64,000 nt of DNA, taken from Neptunomonas phycophila. Lineage in GTDB: Bacteria; Pseudomonadota; Gammaproteobacteria; Pseudomonadales; Balneatricaceae. The notes beneath the pieces are model-generated. The model saw only the letters and a program-made list of their open reading frames with translations. It was not told the DNA's origin and did not search any database. A program made the position numbers and the translations under genes. Numbering within the stretch: the stretch's first letter is position 1; every line of letters starts with the position of its first letter. Shown here piece after piece: positions 1 through 7,930 of the stretch. The stretch lies in the NCBI RefSeq assembly GCF_001922575.1, contig NZ_MRCI01000001.1:744001-808000 (forward strand). Direction: 5' to 3'.

Positions 1-623
1 TTAGATGACAATATAAACAGGGTGCTGGTGGGCAGTAAGGTGTCGAGCAAGTCGGCAATTTGGCTGCCGTCCATGGAGGAGACAAAATGGACGTTTAGCT
101 TTTTACCTGAGGCCAGTTGTGCATCAGATAACGCTCGGCATGACATGTAGGGCCCTAGGTCAGAACCGCCTACACCAATGTTAACAATGGTATCGATGGG
201 TAAGCCTGAGTAGCCTCGCCATTGCCCTGAGTGAATGCGGTTAACAATATCGCTCATGTGGGCAAGGTTGGCTTGCACATCGTCCACGATGTCGTGGCCG
301 TCTAAAAGTAGCTCGCTGCCTTGTGGTTGGCGCAGTGCAGTGTGCAGGGCAGGGCGGTTCTCGGAGGTGTTGATTGCATCCCCTGAGAGTAAGCGCGACT
401 TCCAAGTATCCAGTTGGCAGGTGTCTGCGAGTGTTTTTAGTAAAGACTGGGTTTCTGGAGTGATGCGTTGTTTAGAAAAGTCGAGCAGTAGCTGCTCGTT
501 ACGCATGCTGTAGGTTTGGAAGCGGTTGGGATCTTGCTGGAATAACTCTTTTAAATGAACATGCCGCATGGTAGCGGCATGTTCTTCAAGAGCTTTCCAA
601 GCTGACGTATCGGTCACACTCAA
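1..623 (-). CDS. pgi: Glucose-6-phosphate isomerase, N-terminal part (cut by window edge)
   Basis: Phosphoglucose isomerase interconverts glucose 6-phosphate and fructose 6-phosphate in the cytoplasm. The frame is open from a TTG start at 623 (MSVTDTSAWKALEEH) to the window edge, and the C-terminal two thirds are missing. Family features visible are the N-terminal AWKALEEH and the segment IGVGGSDLGPYM, which forms part of the sugar-phosphate site. The TTG start is chosen because an ATG slightly upstream runs into a stop after a few codons, and GGAGAG lies just before the TTG; a GTG two codons further in is the alternative. It lies upstream of galU in the opposite reading sense of flow: galU is transcribed on the same strand and ends 63 bp before window position 687 begins. 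Together the two genes lead from fructose 6-phosphate toward UDP-glucose. Identity is confident. Confidence 0.93.
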   Translation of the reverse strand, partial: MSVTDTSAWKALEEHAATMRHVHLKELFQQDPNRFQTYSMRNEQLLLDFSKQRITPETQSLLKTLADTCQLDTWKSRLLSGDAINTSENRPALHTALRQPQGSELLLDGHDIVDDVQANLAHMSDIVNRIHSGQWRGYSGLPIDTIVNIGVGGSDLGPYMSCRALSDAQLASGKKLNVHFVSSMDGSQIADLLDTLLPTSTLFILSS

Positions 624-686
624 AATGTTCTCTCCATTGAAGCAATCTGATCACGTTTGTTCAGGTTGATCAAAGCCGAAGCTTGT

Positions 687-1574
687 TTAGGCAATGGCTT
701 CTTTGATGAAGGCGATAAAGTCTTCACCAAGATCCGGATGGCTCATCGCAAAAGCCATGTTTGCCTGTACAAATCCTAACTTGTTACCGCAATCGTAGGT
801 TTTACCCACCATGCTGTATGCGCGCATAGGTGCTTCTTTAATGAGAGCGTCTAACGCGTCGGTCAGTTGGATCTCATTACCAGCGCCGGGCTTGGTGTCT
901 TTTAATAGCTCCATGACACGAGCAGGTAAGATATAACGACCGACAATGGCTTGGTTAGACGGTGCTTTGTCGCGCGGTGGTTTTTCGACCATGCCGATAA
1001 TGGGTTGGCCTTGACCGGCGTTGAGTGGTTTGCCATCGCAATCGACTACACCGTAGCGCTCAACGTGCTCTTCGGGTACGGCTTCTACCATGATTTGTGC
1101 GGCACCGGTTTCGTTAAAGTCCTTCACCATAGCGGCTAGGTCTTGGCTGCCATTACTCGGGTTGTGGATCAGCATATCCGGTAGCATAACGGCAAATGGC
1201 TCGTTACCAACCAATGGTGCGGCGCACAACACCGCGTGGCCTAAGCCAAGGGCGCGGCCTTGACGTACAGAAGAGATAGAAACGCCCGCGGGTAAGATGC
1301 CTTTTACATCGTTAAGAATGCTATCTTTACCTTTGCGTTCTAGCTCGGTTTCCAATTCGTAGTGAACATCAAAGTGATCTTCGATGGCTTGCTTGCTGCT
1401 GCGGGTTATGAGGATGATTTCTGTGAATCCTGCCCCTACGGCTTCTTCAACCACATGCTGGATAACGGGTTTGTCTACAACCGTTAGCATCTCTTTTGGG
1501 ATAGCTTTACTGGCTGGCAAAACACGGGTGCCAAGGCCTGCGACGGGGATTACGATTTTAGTAAGTTTAGACAT
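687..1574 (-). CDS. galU: UTP-glucose-1-phosphate uridylyltransferase
   Basis: GalU makes UDP-glucose from UTP and glucose 1-phosphate, the activated sugar for exopolysaccharide, LPS and other glycans. The protein has 295 residues, typical for the family. The nucleotide-binding signature lies at residues 10-29 (VAGLGTR, then PKEM), and a VEKP motif is present in the second half. The start at 1574 gives MSKLTKIVIP, the usual N-terminus. It is followed on the same strand by pgi after 63 bp, so the two may be co-transcribed. The divergent neighbour is an exopolysaccharide operon that would consume UDP-sugars; the functional link is inferred from position. Confidence 0.96.
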   Translation of the reverse strand: MSKLTKIVIPVAGLGTRVLPASKAIPKEMLTVVDKPVIQHVVEEAVGAGFTEIILITRSSKQAIEDHFDVHYELETELERKGKDSILNDVKGILPAGVSISSVRQGRALGLGHAVLCAAPLVGNEPFAVMLPDMLIHNPSNGSQDLAAMVKDFNETGAAQIMVEAVPEEHVERYGVVDCDGKPLNAGQGQPIIGMVEKPPRDKAPSNQAIVGRYILPARVMELLKDTKPGAGNEIQLTDALDALIKEAPMRAYSMVGKTYDCGNKLGFVQANMAFAMSHPDLGEDFIAFIKEAIA

Positions 1575-1646
1575 CCTTTATTCCAAAGCTCCATATGAAA
1601 AGGTAATAGTTGTAGTTTAAACAAGTGAACCAAGATTAATAATTTA

Positions 1647-1672
1647 TTTGTGTCTGTTTGTTATAACACAAA
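1647..1672. repeat. Inverted repeat in the galU/exopolysaccharide divergent region
   Basis: TTTGTGT at 1647-1653 is the exact reverse complement of ACACAAA at 1666-1672, with a 12-bp AT-rich centre. It lies about 75 bp upstream of the galU start and 140 bp upstream of the first exopolysaccharide gene, in a 237-bp AT-rich divergent intergenic region. The shape suits a dimeric regulator's operator, but no specific regulator can be named. Confidence 0.3.
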
Positions 1673-1717
1673 GCTATTAATTTATGACTTACAAGGATAA
1701 AATTATGTGTAATTATT

Positions 1718-1747
1718 TTGCAGTGCAAGATCATTATGCTGTATTTT
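1718..1747 (+). promoter_or_regulatory. Possible promoter of the exopolysaccharide operon
   Basis: TTGCAG (1718-1723) and TATTTT (1742-1747) are separated by 18 bp and could act as -35 and -10 elements. Transcription would then begin near 1754 and give a leader of about 58 nt containing the hairpin at 1770-1793. The -10 is a poor match, so this is tentative. Confidence 0.25.
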
Positions 1748-1769
1748 GATTTTGTAAGCGCTAATTTTA

Positions 1770-1793
1770 TAGGAGTTTACTACAGAACTCCTA
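1770..1793 (+). promoter_or_regulatory. Perfect hairpin in the exopolysaccharide leader
   Basis: TAGGAGTT (1770-1777) pairs exactly with AACTCCTA (1786-1793) around an 8-nt loop. The hairpin ends 18 bp before the ATG at 1812. Its 5' arm holds an AGGAG that looks like a ribosome binding site, while a second purine-rich stretch (AAGGACAGAGG) lies between hairpin and start. No T-tract follows, so it is not an intrinsic terminator. It may act on translation or RNA stability. Confidence 0.4.
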
Positions 1794-1811
1794 AGGACAG
1801 AGGCTGTTTTC

Positions 1812-3014
1812 ATGGATACTTCAAACGCATATGCGAAAAAGCTATACGTAGCGCTTTTTGCTTCTTCTCTTACGACTCATGCTTGGGCTACAGAGCCTGC
1901 TTCAGTTCCCGTGGGGAATCTTGCGCTAACGCCGACTGTTGATCTCACTACAGGCTATACCGACAACTTGTTTGATTCGGTGAGTGATGAAAAAAGCACT
2001 TGGTTCAGTACGGTTCGCCCAGGCCTTAATTTGCAGGGCTCAAAGGGAGGCTTAACGGCGGGCGTTAATGCTTCTTTGGAACATGGCGTTTACTATAGCA
2101 GCCGCGCAGATGATTACACTGATAAAGGTGTGTCTGCCTATGCTACAGTAGAGTTTGATAGCCGTAAAAAGTTGGATTTATTGGCCGAGTACCTAAAGCT
2201 GCATGACGCACGAAGTGATAGCGGTTCGGGTGATGCGCTGAGTACTGATGTAGCATCGAAAGCTAGCCGTTATACCATGAAAAACTTAGGCGCTACCTTT
2301 ACCTATGGTACGCCGCGTTCCACTGGCCAAATCATCGTAAAAGGTGATATCTCTGACCGAGAGTATGATAACTTTCGTGACTTTACGGCTTCGAAAGACC
2401 GTCAAACAAAAAGTGTGAGTGGTACCTTCTTTTATCGCGTAGCGCCAAAAACGCGTATGTTGGTCGAAGGGCGCTATAAAGATGTAGACTATGATTTGTC
2501 ATCGGTTACGTTAGATAGCGATACAAAGAAATTGTTGGTGGGTGTTGAGTGGGATGCGACTGCAAAAACATCCGGTCTGGCAAAGATTGGTTACGCGCGC
2601 AAAGACTTTGATAACAACGCACGTGATGATTTTTCCGGCTCAAGTTGGGAAGTCGGTGTAACATGGGCGCCACGAACGTACTCTATGTTTGATTTATCGA
2701 CCAGCCGTGAAGCTGAAGAATCAAGCGGGGCAGCGGACTACATTGATACGACTAGCTGGACTTTAGGTTGGTCTCACGAGTGGACAGATGTAGTTGCAAG
2801 CCGTGTAAGCTATAATTCGTTAAATGAAGATTACGTAGGTGACCCTAGCGGCACCGACGATGATACTGACACATTTACAGTGGGTCTTAGCTACGACATG
2901 CGTCGTTGGTTGACACTCGGTGTTGACGTGTCTCATGTATCGTTTGATTCGAATCAGCCGGATGCTGATTACGACAGTAATACGATTGTCTTTAAAGTGC
3001 AGGGCTCCCTATAA
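1812..3014 (+). CDS. Outer-membrane beta-barrel protein of exopolysaccharide export
   Basis: This 400-residue protein has a signal peptide (residues 1-26, ending in AWA) and then a long stretch of alternating polar and hydrophobic residues rich in Tyr, Asp, Ser and Thr, ending in FKVQGSL. This is the pattern of an outer-membrane barrel. It resembles the putative barrel proteins often found as the first gene of exopolysaccharide operons (BBP2_2/EpsL type). There is no enzymatic motif. It is followed after 36 bp by a Wza-like export gene. A role in passing polymer across the outer membrane is inferred from context; the barrel assignment itself is fairly secure. Confidence 0.72.
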   Translation: MDTSNAYAKKLYVALFASSLTTHAWATEPASVPVGNLALTPTVDLTTGYTDNLFDSVSDEKSTWFSTVRPGLNLQGSKGGLTAGVNASLEHGVYYSSRADDYTDKGVSAYATVEFDSRKKLDLLAEYLKLHDARSDSGSGDALSTDVASKASRYTMKNLGATFTYGTPRSTGQIIVKGDISDREYDNFRDFTASKDRQTKSVSGTFFYRVAPKTRMLVEGRYKDVDYDLSSVTLDSDTKKLLVGVEWDATAKTSGLAKIGYARKDFDNNARDDFSGSSWEVGVTWAPRTYSMFDLSTSREAEESSGAADYIDTTSWTLGWSHEWTDVVASRVSYNSLNEDYVGDPSGTDDDTDTFTVGLSYDMRRWLTLGVDVSHVSFDSNQPDADYDSNTIVFKVQGSL

Positions 3015-3050
3015 GGGCCCTTCTTTATTAAGCCTATACGTGGAAGAGGG

Positions 3051-3584
3051 ATGATGAGAAAACTGTTTTATCTGATTGCAGCATTTGCTGTTATGTTAAC
3101 GCAAAACGTGAATGCGGAAGGGTTATCTGACTACAGGATGAGCGTTGGAGACCTAATAAAGATACAGGTGTACGGCGAAGATGAATTAAGTACAGAAGTA
3201 CGTTTGTCGGATGCGGGTACAATTTCTTATCCTTTTTTCGGTGAGCTTCAAGTTCTGGGAATGACAACCGGAGGCTTGAGTGGCCTGCTAACGGAGCGGC
3301 TTCAAGATGGCTATTTAGTTGACCCTAGTGTTAGCGTGAGTGTTTTGGAGTACCGCGAGTTCTTTATTGATGGCGCTGTTAAGCAGCCCGGAGGCTACGC
3401 GTACCAGCCTGGTTTGACATTGCAGCGTGCTGTTTCGTTAGCTGGTGGCTTTTCTGAACGAGCTTCTTCTAGCAAGTTCTTTGTAGTTCGAGAAGGTAGT
3501 GGTAGCAACAAACCGAGTAAAATCAGTTTGACGGCTCCCATACAGCCCGGCGATGTAATAACTATTGAAGAAAGTTTTTTCTGA
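3051..3584 (+). CDS. Wza-like polysaccharide export protein, short form without lipobox
   Basis: The 177-residue protein has a signal peptide (residues 1-22, ending in VNA), then a polysaccharide export domain from about residue 28 (YRMSVGDLIKIQVYGEDELS) and an SLBB-like domain from about residue 105 (IDGAVKQPGGYAYQPGLTLQRAVSLAGGFSE in pieces). It is about half the length of E. coli Wza and has no lipobox cysteine, so it is probably a soluble periplasmic protein rather than an outer-membrane lipoprotein. Short forms like this occur beside separate barrel proteins, which fits the upstream gene. Two Met codons in a row make 3051 or 3054 possible as the start. Confidence 0.82.
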   Translation: MMRKLFYLIAAFAVMLTQNVNAEGLSDYRMSVGDLIKIQVYGEDELSTEVRLSDAGTISYPFFGELQVLGMTTGGLSGLLTERLQDGYLVDPSVSVSVLEYREFFIDGAVKQPGGYAYQPGLTLQRAVSLAGGFSERASSSKFFVVREGSGSNKPSKISLTAPIQPGDVITIEESFF

Positions 3585-3610
3585 TCTCTGCTATTTGAAC
3601 GGAAGTTATA

Positions 3611-5815
3611 ATGGATATTCAAAAAGAGCAGGGAGCGCTTGATCGCCTACTGCAAGATGACGTAATTGATCTAAGACAGTATTGGCAAACTATTATGCGT
3701 CACAAGTGGGGCATTATTGGGTTTGCTTTTGTTGTTACCTTGTTAACCACCTTGGCTGTCTATTCGTTGACGCCTATCTACCGCGCTACGGCGACGTTGC
3801 TGATTGAATCGCAGCAGGCCAATGTGGTGTCCATCGAAGAAGTTTACGGTTTAGAAGGCGCGCAATCAGAGTATTTTACGACGCAGTTTGAGATCTTAAA
3901 ATCTCGTATGCTGGCTGAGAAAGTCGTTGAACGCCTTAATTTAGTTGAGCACCCGCTGTACAACCAGCCTAAAGAGCCGCTTTTGCCGTTCGATTTGAAT
4001 TGGCGAGATTGGATTCCGGTTGAGTTGCCCGGTGCTGAGCAAGAAACGACTGAACTCGATAAACGTCGAGAAGTGGTTGATGCGTTTATGTCCGACTTGA
4101 GCATTGAGCCTGTGCGAAAATCTCAGTTGGTAAAAATTAGTTACGAGTCGCCCGATAAACAGCTAGCCGCCGATGTGGCAAATGCCGTGGGTGAGGCTTA
4201 TATCGAAAGCAACTTGGAAGCAAAGCTTGAACTGACGTTGAAGGCTTCTTCTTGGTTGAGTGGTCGTCTGGAAGGGCTACGTTCTGATCTGACAGCGGCT
4301 GAACAGCGTTTACAACAATACCGCGAAGAAGAAAAAATCGTGGGTGAGCGTGGTGGTTTAGATATTGCGAGCCAAGAATTAGAGTTGGTAGCGACTAAAT
4401 TGGTGGAAGCTCGCCGTGATCGTCTTGAATCTGAGAGCTTATACAAGCAGATTAGGGCTATCGGGAAAAGTGATCCTACGCGCCTTGAGTTGGTGCCGGG
4501 GGTGTTACAGCATCCTTTAGTGCAGCGAATGAAAGAAGCCTATGCGCAAGTTGAGCAGAAGCGTTCTGAATTAGCGAAACGCTATGGCCCTAAACATCCT
4601 AATATGCAGTCGGTTAACTCTGAGTTGCGTAATGCGCGCCAAGCGTTGGATAAGCAGATTTTATCTGTCGTCAACGGCATAGAAACCACTTACAAAGTGG
4701 CGTTGGCTAATGAGCGCTCTTTGCAGGGCTCGCTGGATGGTACTAAAGGTAATATTCAAAGCCTGAGCCGTAAAGAATACCGTTTGCGCGAGCTGCAACA
4801 AGATGTTGACGCTAAACGTGCGATTTTTAATACCTTCCTGAAACGCTTTAATGAGACCTCTGCGACTGGGGATCTGAATACGGCTAATGCGCGTATCTCT
4901 GACCCTGCTGTTGTGCCTATTGAAGCGGCAAAGCCAAAGAAAAAGCTGATTGTTGCCCTGGCTTTTGTGGTGAGTTCGTTATTTGGGGTGATGTTTGCCT
5001 TCTTGTTGCAAGCGCTGAACAACACGGTGAAAACACCAGCAGAGGTGGAGAGTCGATTGGGCGAAACGATGCTTGGGCTTTTGCCATTGCTGCCACGTCG
5101 CCGTAAAAACCCTAACCAAAGTTATCGTCATTTTTTGGATATGCCACAGTCGCCTTATTCGGAAGCGTTGCGAACCATACGTACGGGCTTGATCTTATCT
5201 GCGCTGGATGCAGACAATAAAATTGTGTCGGTAACGTCCAGTGTGCCGGGCGAAGGTAAAACAACGCTCTCTCTTGGTTTGGCGTTTGCGACAGGCCAGA
5301 TGGAAAATGTTTTGCTGATCGATGCGGATATGCGTCGCCCTGCGGTGTCTCGTGCATTGGGGTTAGACAAGTCTCATGCGGGCTTATCTAATTTGGTGGC
5401 CGGTACCGCACAGTTGTCTGAGTGTATTCAGCGTTATGAAGAAGGCAATATTGATGTGTTAAGTGCTGGTACTATTCCGCCTAACCCATCTGAATTGCTG
5501 TCATCAAAACGTTTTGCGAGCGTGCTTGAGTTGTTACAAACTAAGTATGATCGGATTGTTATTGACTCCGCACCTTGCCAGGCGGTGAGTGATGCCATGA
5601 TTTTAGCATCCCAAGTAGGGGCTATGATCTATGTGGTTAAATCTGACTCAACACCGCATCAGCAGGCGCGCAGTGGATTGAAGCGCTTGCATGAAGCAAA
5701 AGCGCCTATCGTCGGCGTCGTGTTGAATCAGGTAGATGTCAAAAAGACCGCTAAGTATGGCGCTGAGCAATATGGCGGTTATTATGACGTTTACGGATAT
5801 TCTGGAGCGAAGTAA
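3611..5815 (+). CDS. Wzc-like polysaccharide co-polymerase with BY-kinase domain
   Basis: The 734-residue inner-membrane protein has a Wzz domain with a first membrane segment at about 33-53, a long periplasmic coiled-coil region (about 180-420), and a second membrane segment near 445-465. A cytoplasmic bacterial tyrosine kinase domain follows, with Walker A GEGKTT near residue 548, Walker A' LLIDADMRRP near 570 and Walker B IVIDSAP near 650. The C-terminus carries a tyrosine cluster (Tyr716, 721, 724, 725, 728 and 730), the usual autophosphorylation site. Such proteins set chain length and drive export through cycles of phosphorylation. The next gene, a PHP phosphatase that overlaps by one base, is the expected partner. 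Confidence 0.93.
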   Translation: MDIQKEQGALDRLLQDDVIDLRQYWQTIMRHKWGIIGFAFVVTLLTTLAVYSLTPIYRATATLLIESQQANVVSIEEVYGLEGAQSEYFTTQFEILKSRMLAEKVVERLNLVEHPLYNQPKEPLLPFDLNWRDWIPVELPGAEQETTELDKRREVVDAFMSDLSIEPVRKSQLVKISYESPDKQLAADVANAVGEAYIESNLEAKLELTLKASSWLSGRLEGLRSDLTAAEQRLQQYREEEKIVGERGGLDIASQELELVATKLVEARRDRLESESLYKQIRAIGKSDPTRLELVPGVLQHPLVQRMKEAYAQVEQKRSELAKRYGPKHPNMQSVNSELRNARQALDKQILSVVNGIETTYKVALANERSLQGSLDGTKGNIQSLSRKEYRLRELQQDVDAKRAIFNTFLKRFNETSATGDLNTANARISDPAVVPIEAAKPKKKLIVALAFVVSSLFGVMFAFLLQALNNTVKTPAEVESRLGETMLGLLPLLPRRRKNPNQSYRHFLDMPQSPYSEALRTIRTGLILSALDADNKIVSVTSSVPGEGKTTLSLGLAFATGQMENVLLIDADMRRPAVSRALGLDKSHAGLSNLVAGTAQLSECIQRYEEGNIDVLSAGTIPPNPSELLSSKRFASVLELLQTKYDRIVIDSAPCQAVSDAMILASQVGAMIYVVKSDSTPHQQARSGLKRLHEAKAPIVGVVLNQVDVKKTAKYGAEQYGGYYDVYGYSGAK

Positions 5816-6543
5816 TGTTTGATTTGCATTGTCACTTGTTACCTGGTGTTGATGATGGCGCGGCTGAAGTTGAAGATGCGTTAGCGTTGGCTCGGGTAGC
5901 TATTGACGATGGCATCTCACATATGGTGCTAACGCCGCATGTGCATCCGGGCCGTTATGATAATACGCGTACATCTTTAGAGCCGCACTTTGCGGCTTTT
6001 TCTGCGCGGTTAAAGGAAGAAGGATTACCTTTGACGGTGTCGCTAGCGGGAGAGGTTAGGTTAAGTGCTGAAATCTTACAGATGGCGGCTATGGATGATC
6101 TGCCTTTCTTGGGCGTGTGGGAAGGCAAAAAAGTGATGCTGCTTGAGCTTCCGCATAGTCATATCCCTCCGGGAAGCGATAAGTTGGTTAAGTGGCTAAT
6201 GAGTCGCGATATTGTGCCTATGATCGCCCATCCTGAGCGTAATAAAGATATTATGAATTCGCTTGAGAAGATTACTCCATTTGTGGAAATGGGATGCCTT
6301 TTTCAGGTAACGGCTATGTCGGTTACCAATGAGTTTGGTGGTATTGCTCATGAGCGGGCGCATCAATTGTTAGAGCGTGATTGGGTGACACTAATTGCTT
6401 CGGATGCGCACAATGTTGATCGTCGGCCGCCCGTATTATCAAAAGCACGACAGGTGGTTGAGTCTGTTTATGGTGCGGACGTGGCGGATAAGCTGTTTGT
6501 GAGTACGCCCAAATCTATCGTTGAGTCGGGTGCTTGTTTGTAA
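5815..6543 (+). CDS. PHP-type tyrosine-protein phosphatase (CpsB/YwqE family)
   Basis: This is a 242-residue metal-dependent phosphatase expected to remove phosphate from the tyrosine cluster of the upstream kinase. Metal-binding motifs are H5-x-H7 in the N-terminal LHCHLLPGVDDG, then TPHVHPG, AHPERN and SDAHN. It belongs to the CpsB/CapC/YwqE group and is unrelated to the low-molecular-weight phosphatase Wzb that partners Wzc in E. coli. CpsB types are best known from Gram-positive capsule operons but also occur in proteobacterial exopolysaccharide clusters. The ATG lies within the kinase stop (TAATG), which suggests translational coupling. Confidence 0.9.
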   Translation: MFDLHCHLLPGVDDGAAEVEDALALARVAIDDGISHMVLTPHVHPGRYDNTRTSLEPHFAAFSARLKEEGLPLTVSLAGEVRLSAEILQMAAMDDLPFLGVWEGKKVMLLELPHSHIPPGSDKLVKWLMSRDIVPMIAHPERNKDIMNSLEKITPFVEMGCLFQVTAMSVTNEFGGIAHERAHQLLERDWVTLIASDAHNVDRRPPVLSKARQVVESVYGADVADKLFVSTPKSIVESGACL

Positions 6544-7211
6544 TGTCATCTTCAAAAAAAACAGCCTTATTTGCTGTTCTTTGTTTGCTAAGCCTACCTG
6601 TTTTTTATTTTTCGTTTCGCTTTGCTATGGCTGATATCGCCGCTTACAGTGTTAAGTATGCGGTTGAAGATATGGATAGTGGCAAAGCACCGATGACCCT
6701 GGAAACGGTGGATGCCGCTGAAGAAAAAATCGATTCGGCTATTGGTTGGTGGCCTCAGAATGCGGAATATGTAGAGCTAAAAGCCCGTTTGCAGTTGTAT
6801 CGTGCCATCATGGGGTTTGGTACTCCCGTTTTCTTATCCAGTGTTAATAATGCGTTAGCTTTGCACCAAGAGGCAATTGAATTGAGGCCGCATTGGCCTT
6901 ACAGCTGGGCAAGCCGTTCGTTAGTGAAGGCTTACTTGGGTGAGTTTGATGCCGTTTATTTTGAGGGCTTTAAAGAGGCTAGTCGTTTAGGGCCTTGGGA
7001 GCTGTCTGTTAATTTGTCTTTGTTGGAAGCCGGGTTGATTGGCTGGCAAAGGCTGGATGAAAGTACTATCAGCTTGGTGGTTGCAGCGGCTGAGCGTGGT
7101 GCAGAACATCGACCTAAATCAGTAGCTGAATTGCTTAATCGCTATAGTATGAAATATCCCATCTGTGCTCGTATGTCTCGTGGCGAGCAGCAAGTCAAAG
7201 CGTGCCGTTAA
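6543..7211 (+). CDS. VpsP-like polysaccharide biosynthesis protein
   Basis: The 222-residue protein has an N-terminal membrane anchor or uncleaved signal (about residues 7-27) and then an alpha-helical, TPR-like region with conserved-looking pieces such as AEEKIDSAIGWWPQNAEY and ELRPHWPYSWA. It resembles the VpsP family in the Vibrio exopolysaccharide locus, whose function is unknown. The start is the ATG inside the phosphatase stop codon (TAATG); a TTG three codons upstream is less likely. It ends the export operon, 16 bp before moaB. Family placement is from memory of its pattern and is moderate; a biochemical role cannot be stated. Confidence 0.55.
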   Translation: MSSSKKTALFAVLCLLSLPVFYFSFRFAMADIAAYSVKYAVEDMDSGKAPMTLETVDAAEEKIDSAIGWWPQNAEYVELKARLQLYRAIMGFGTPVFLSSVNNALALHQEAIELRPHWPYSWASRSLVKAYLGEFDAVYFEGFKEASRLGPWELSVNLSLLEAGLIGWQRLDESTISLVVAAAERGAEHRPKSVAELLNRYSMKYPICARMSRGEQQVKACR

Positions 7212-7227
7212 GCCGCTAGGAGTCGCT

Positions 7228-7740
7228 ATGTCTGAAGCTGTTTTTATCCCCCTTAATATCGCCATTCTTACTGTGTCTGACACACGAACGTCTGAAACGG
7301 ATAAATCTGGTGATACTTTGCAAGCATGCGTAGAGCAAGCAGGGCATGTGGCGGCGGTTAGGGCTATTGCGAAGGATGATATTTATCAAATCCGTTCCGT
7401 AGTTTCGCAGTGGATTGCTAGTGATGCTATCCATGCTGTGCTGATTACTGGTGGTACTGGTTTTACGGCGAGAGACAGTACCCCAGAGGCTATGATCCCG
7501 TTGTTTGATAAGCAGATAGAAGGCTATGGTGAGCTATTTAGAAGCTTGTCCTATGATGAGATTGGTACTTCTACTATTCAATCTCGTACGGTGGCAGGCG
7601 TGGCTAACCGTACAGTTATATTTTGTATGCCTGGTTCTACAGGTGCATGCAAGACGGCTTGGAACAAGATTATTGCTGAACAGTTGGATCGTCGGCATCG
7701 CCCTTGTAATTTTGTTGAGATGGTGTTGCAGCGCGGTTAG
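7228..7740 (+). CDS. moaB: Molybdenum cofactor biosynthesis protein B
   Basis: MoaB belongs to the MogA/MoaB family, which binds molybdopterin and takes part in its adenylylation before molybdenum insertion. The protein has 170 residues. Family motifs are VSDTRTSETDKSGDTL near the N-terminus and the substrate-binding TGGTGFTARDSTPEA in the middle. The ATG at 7228 is chosen because a TAGGAG ribosome binding site lies six bases before it and the protein then begins like other MoaB proteins. A longer frame exists upstream but overlaps the previous gene. No other molybdopterin gene is nearby. Confidence 0.93.
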   Translation: MSEAVFIPLNIAILTVSDTRTSETDKSGDTLQACVEQAGHVAAVRAIAKDDIYQIRSVVSQWIASDAIHAVLITGGTGFTARDSTPEAMIPLFDKQIEGYGELFRSLSYDEIGTSTIQSRTVAGVANRTVIFCMPGSTGACKTAWNKIIAEQLDRRHRPCNFVEMVLQRG

Positions 7741-7819
7741 TGCTCTTGGCCATCACGTTGGCGTAATGCTTGCTTTGGAATAGGGTAAGCTGAATTAAGC
7801 CACTTACGTTAATTTTATA

Positions 7820-7840
7820 CCGGAAACAGCGTGTTCCCGG
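7820..7840. repeat. 21-bp near-perfect palindrome upstream of the cation exporter
   Basis: CCGGAAACA (7820-7828) and TGTTCCCGG (7832-7840) form an inverted repeat with one mismatch around GCG. It lies directly after an AT-rich stretch (TTTTATAC) that could be a -10 region. It could be an operator or a hairpin at the start of the transcript. It does not match motifs of the yybP-ykoY manganese riboswitch that I can recognise. Confidence 0.35.
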
Positions 7841-7855
7841 GTATTTTCAAGTGTG

Positions 7856-7882
7856 AAGCCAGCTTATAATGCTGGCTTTTTT
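7856..7882 (+). terminator. Intrinsic terminator between moaB and the GDT1-type gene
   Basis: AAGCCAGC and GCTGGCTT pair as an 8-bp stem around a 7-nt loop, followed by a run of T (7877-7882). It either ends the upstream transcript or, if transcription starts near 7825, acts as an attenuator ahead of the gene at 7931. Confidence 0.8.
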
Positions 7883-7930
7883 ATGCGTGTTGTTTTGTGA
7901 AAGTAGATACGCACTTTTCTAGGGCATGTT

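Noticed and set aside
235-513. Plus-strand open frame of 92 codons
   Set aside because: It is antisense to pgi, which has clear family motifs; the frame has no ribosome binding site and no recognisable protein features.
7741-7930. yybP-ykoY manganese riboswitch upstream of the GDT1-type gene
   Set aside because: I looked for the conserved GGGGAGUA and partner loop motifs and did not find them; only a palindrome and a terminator are supported.
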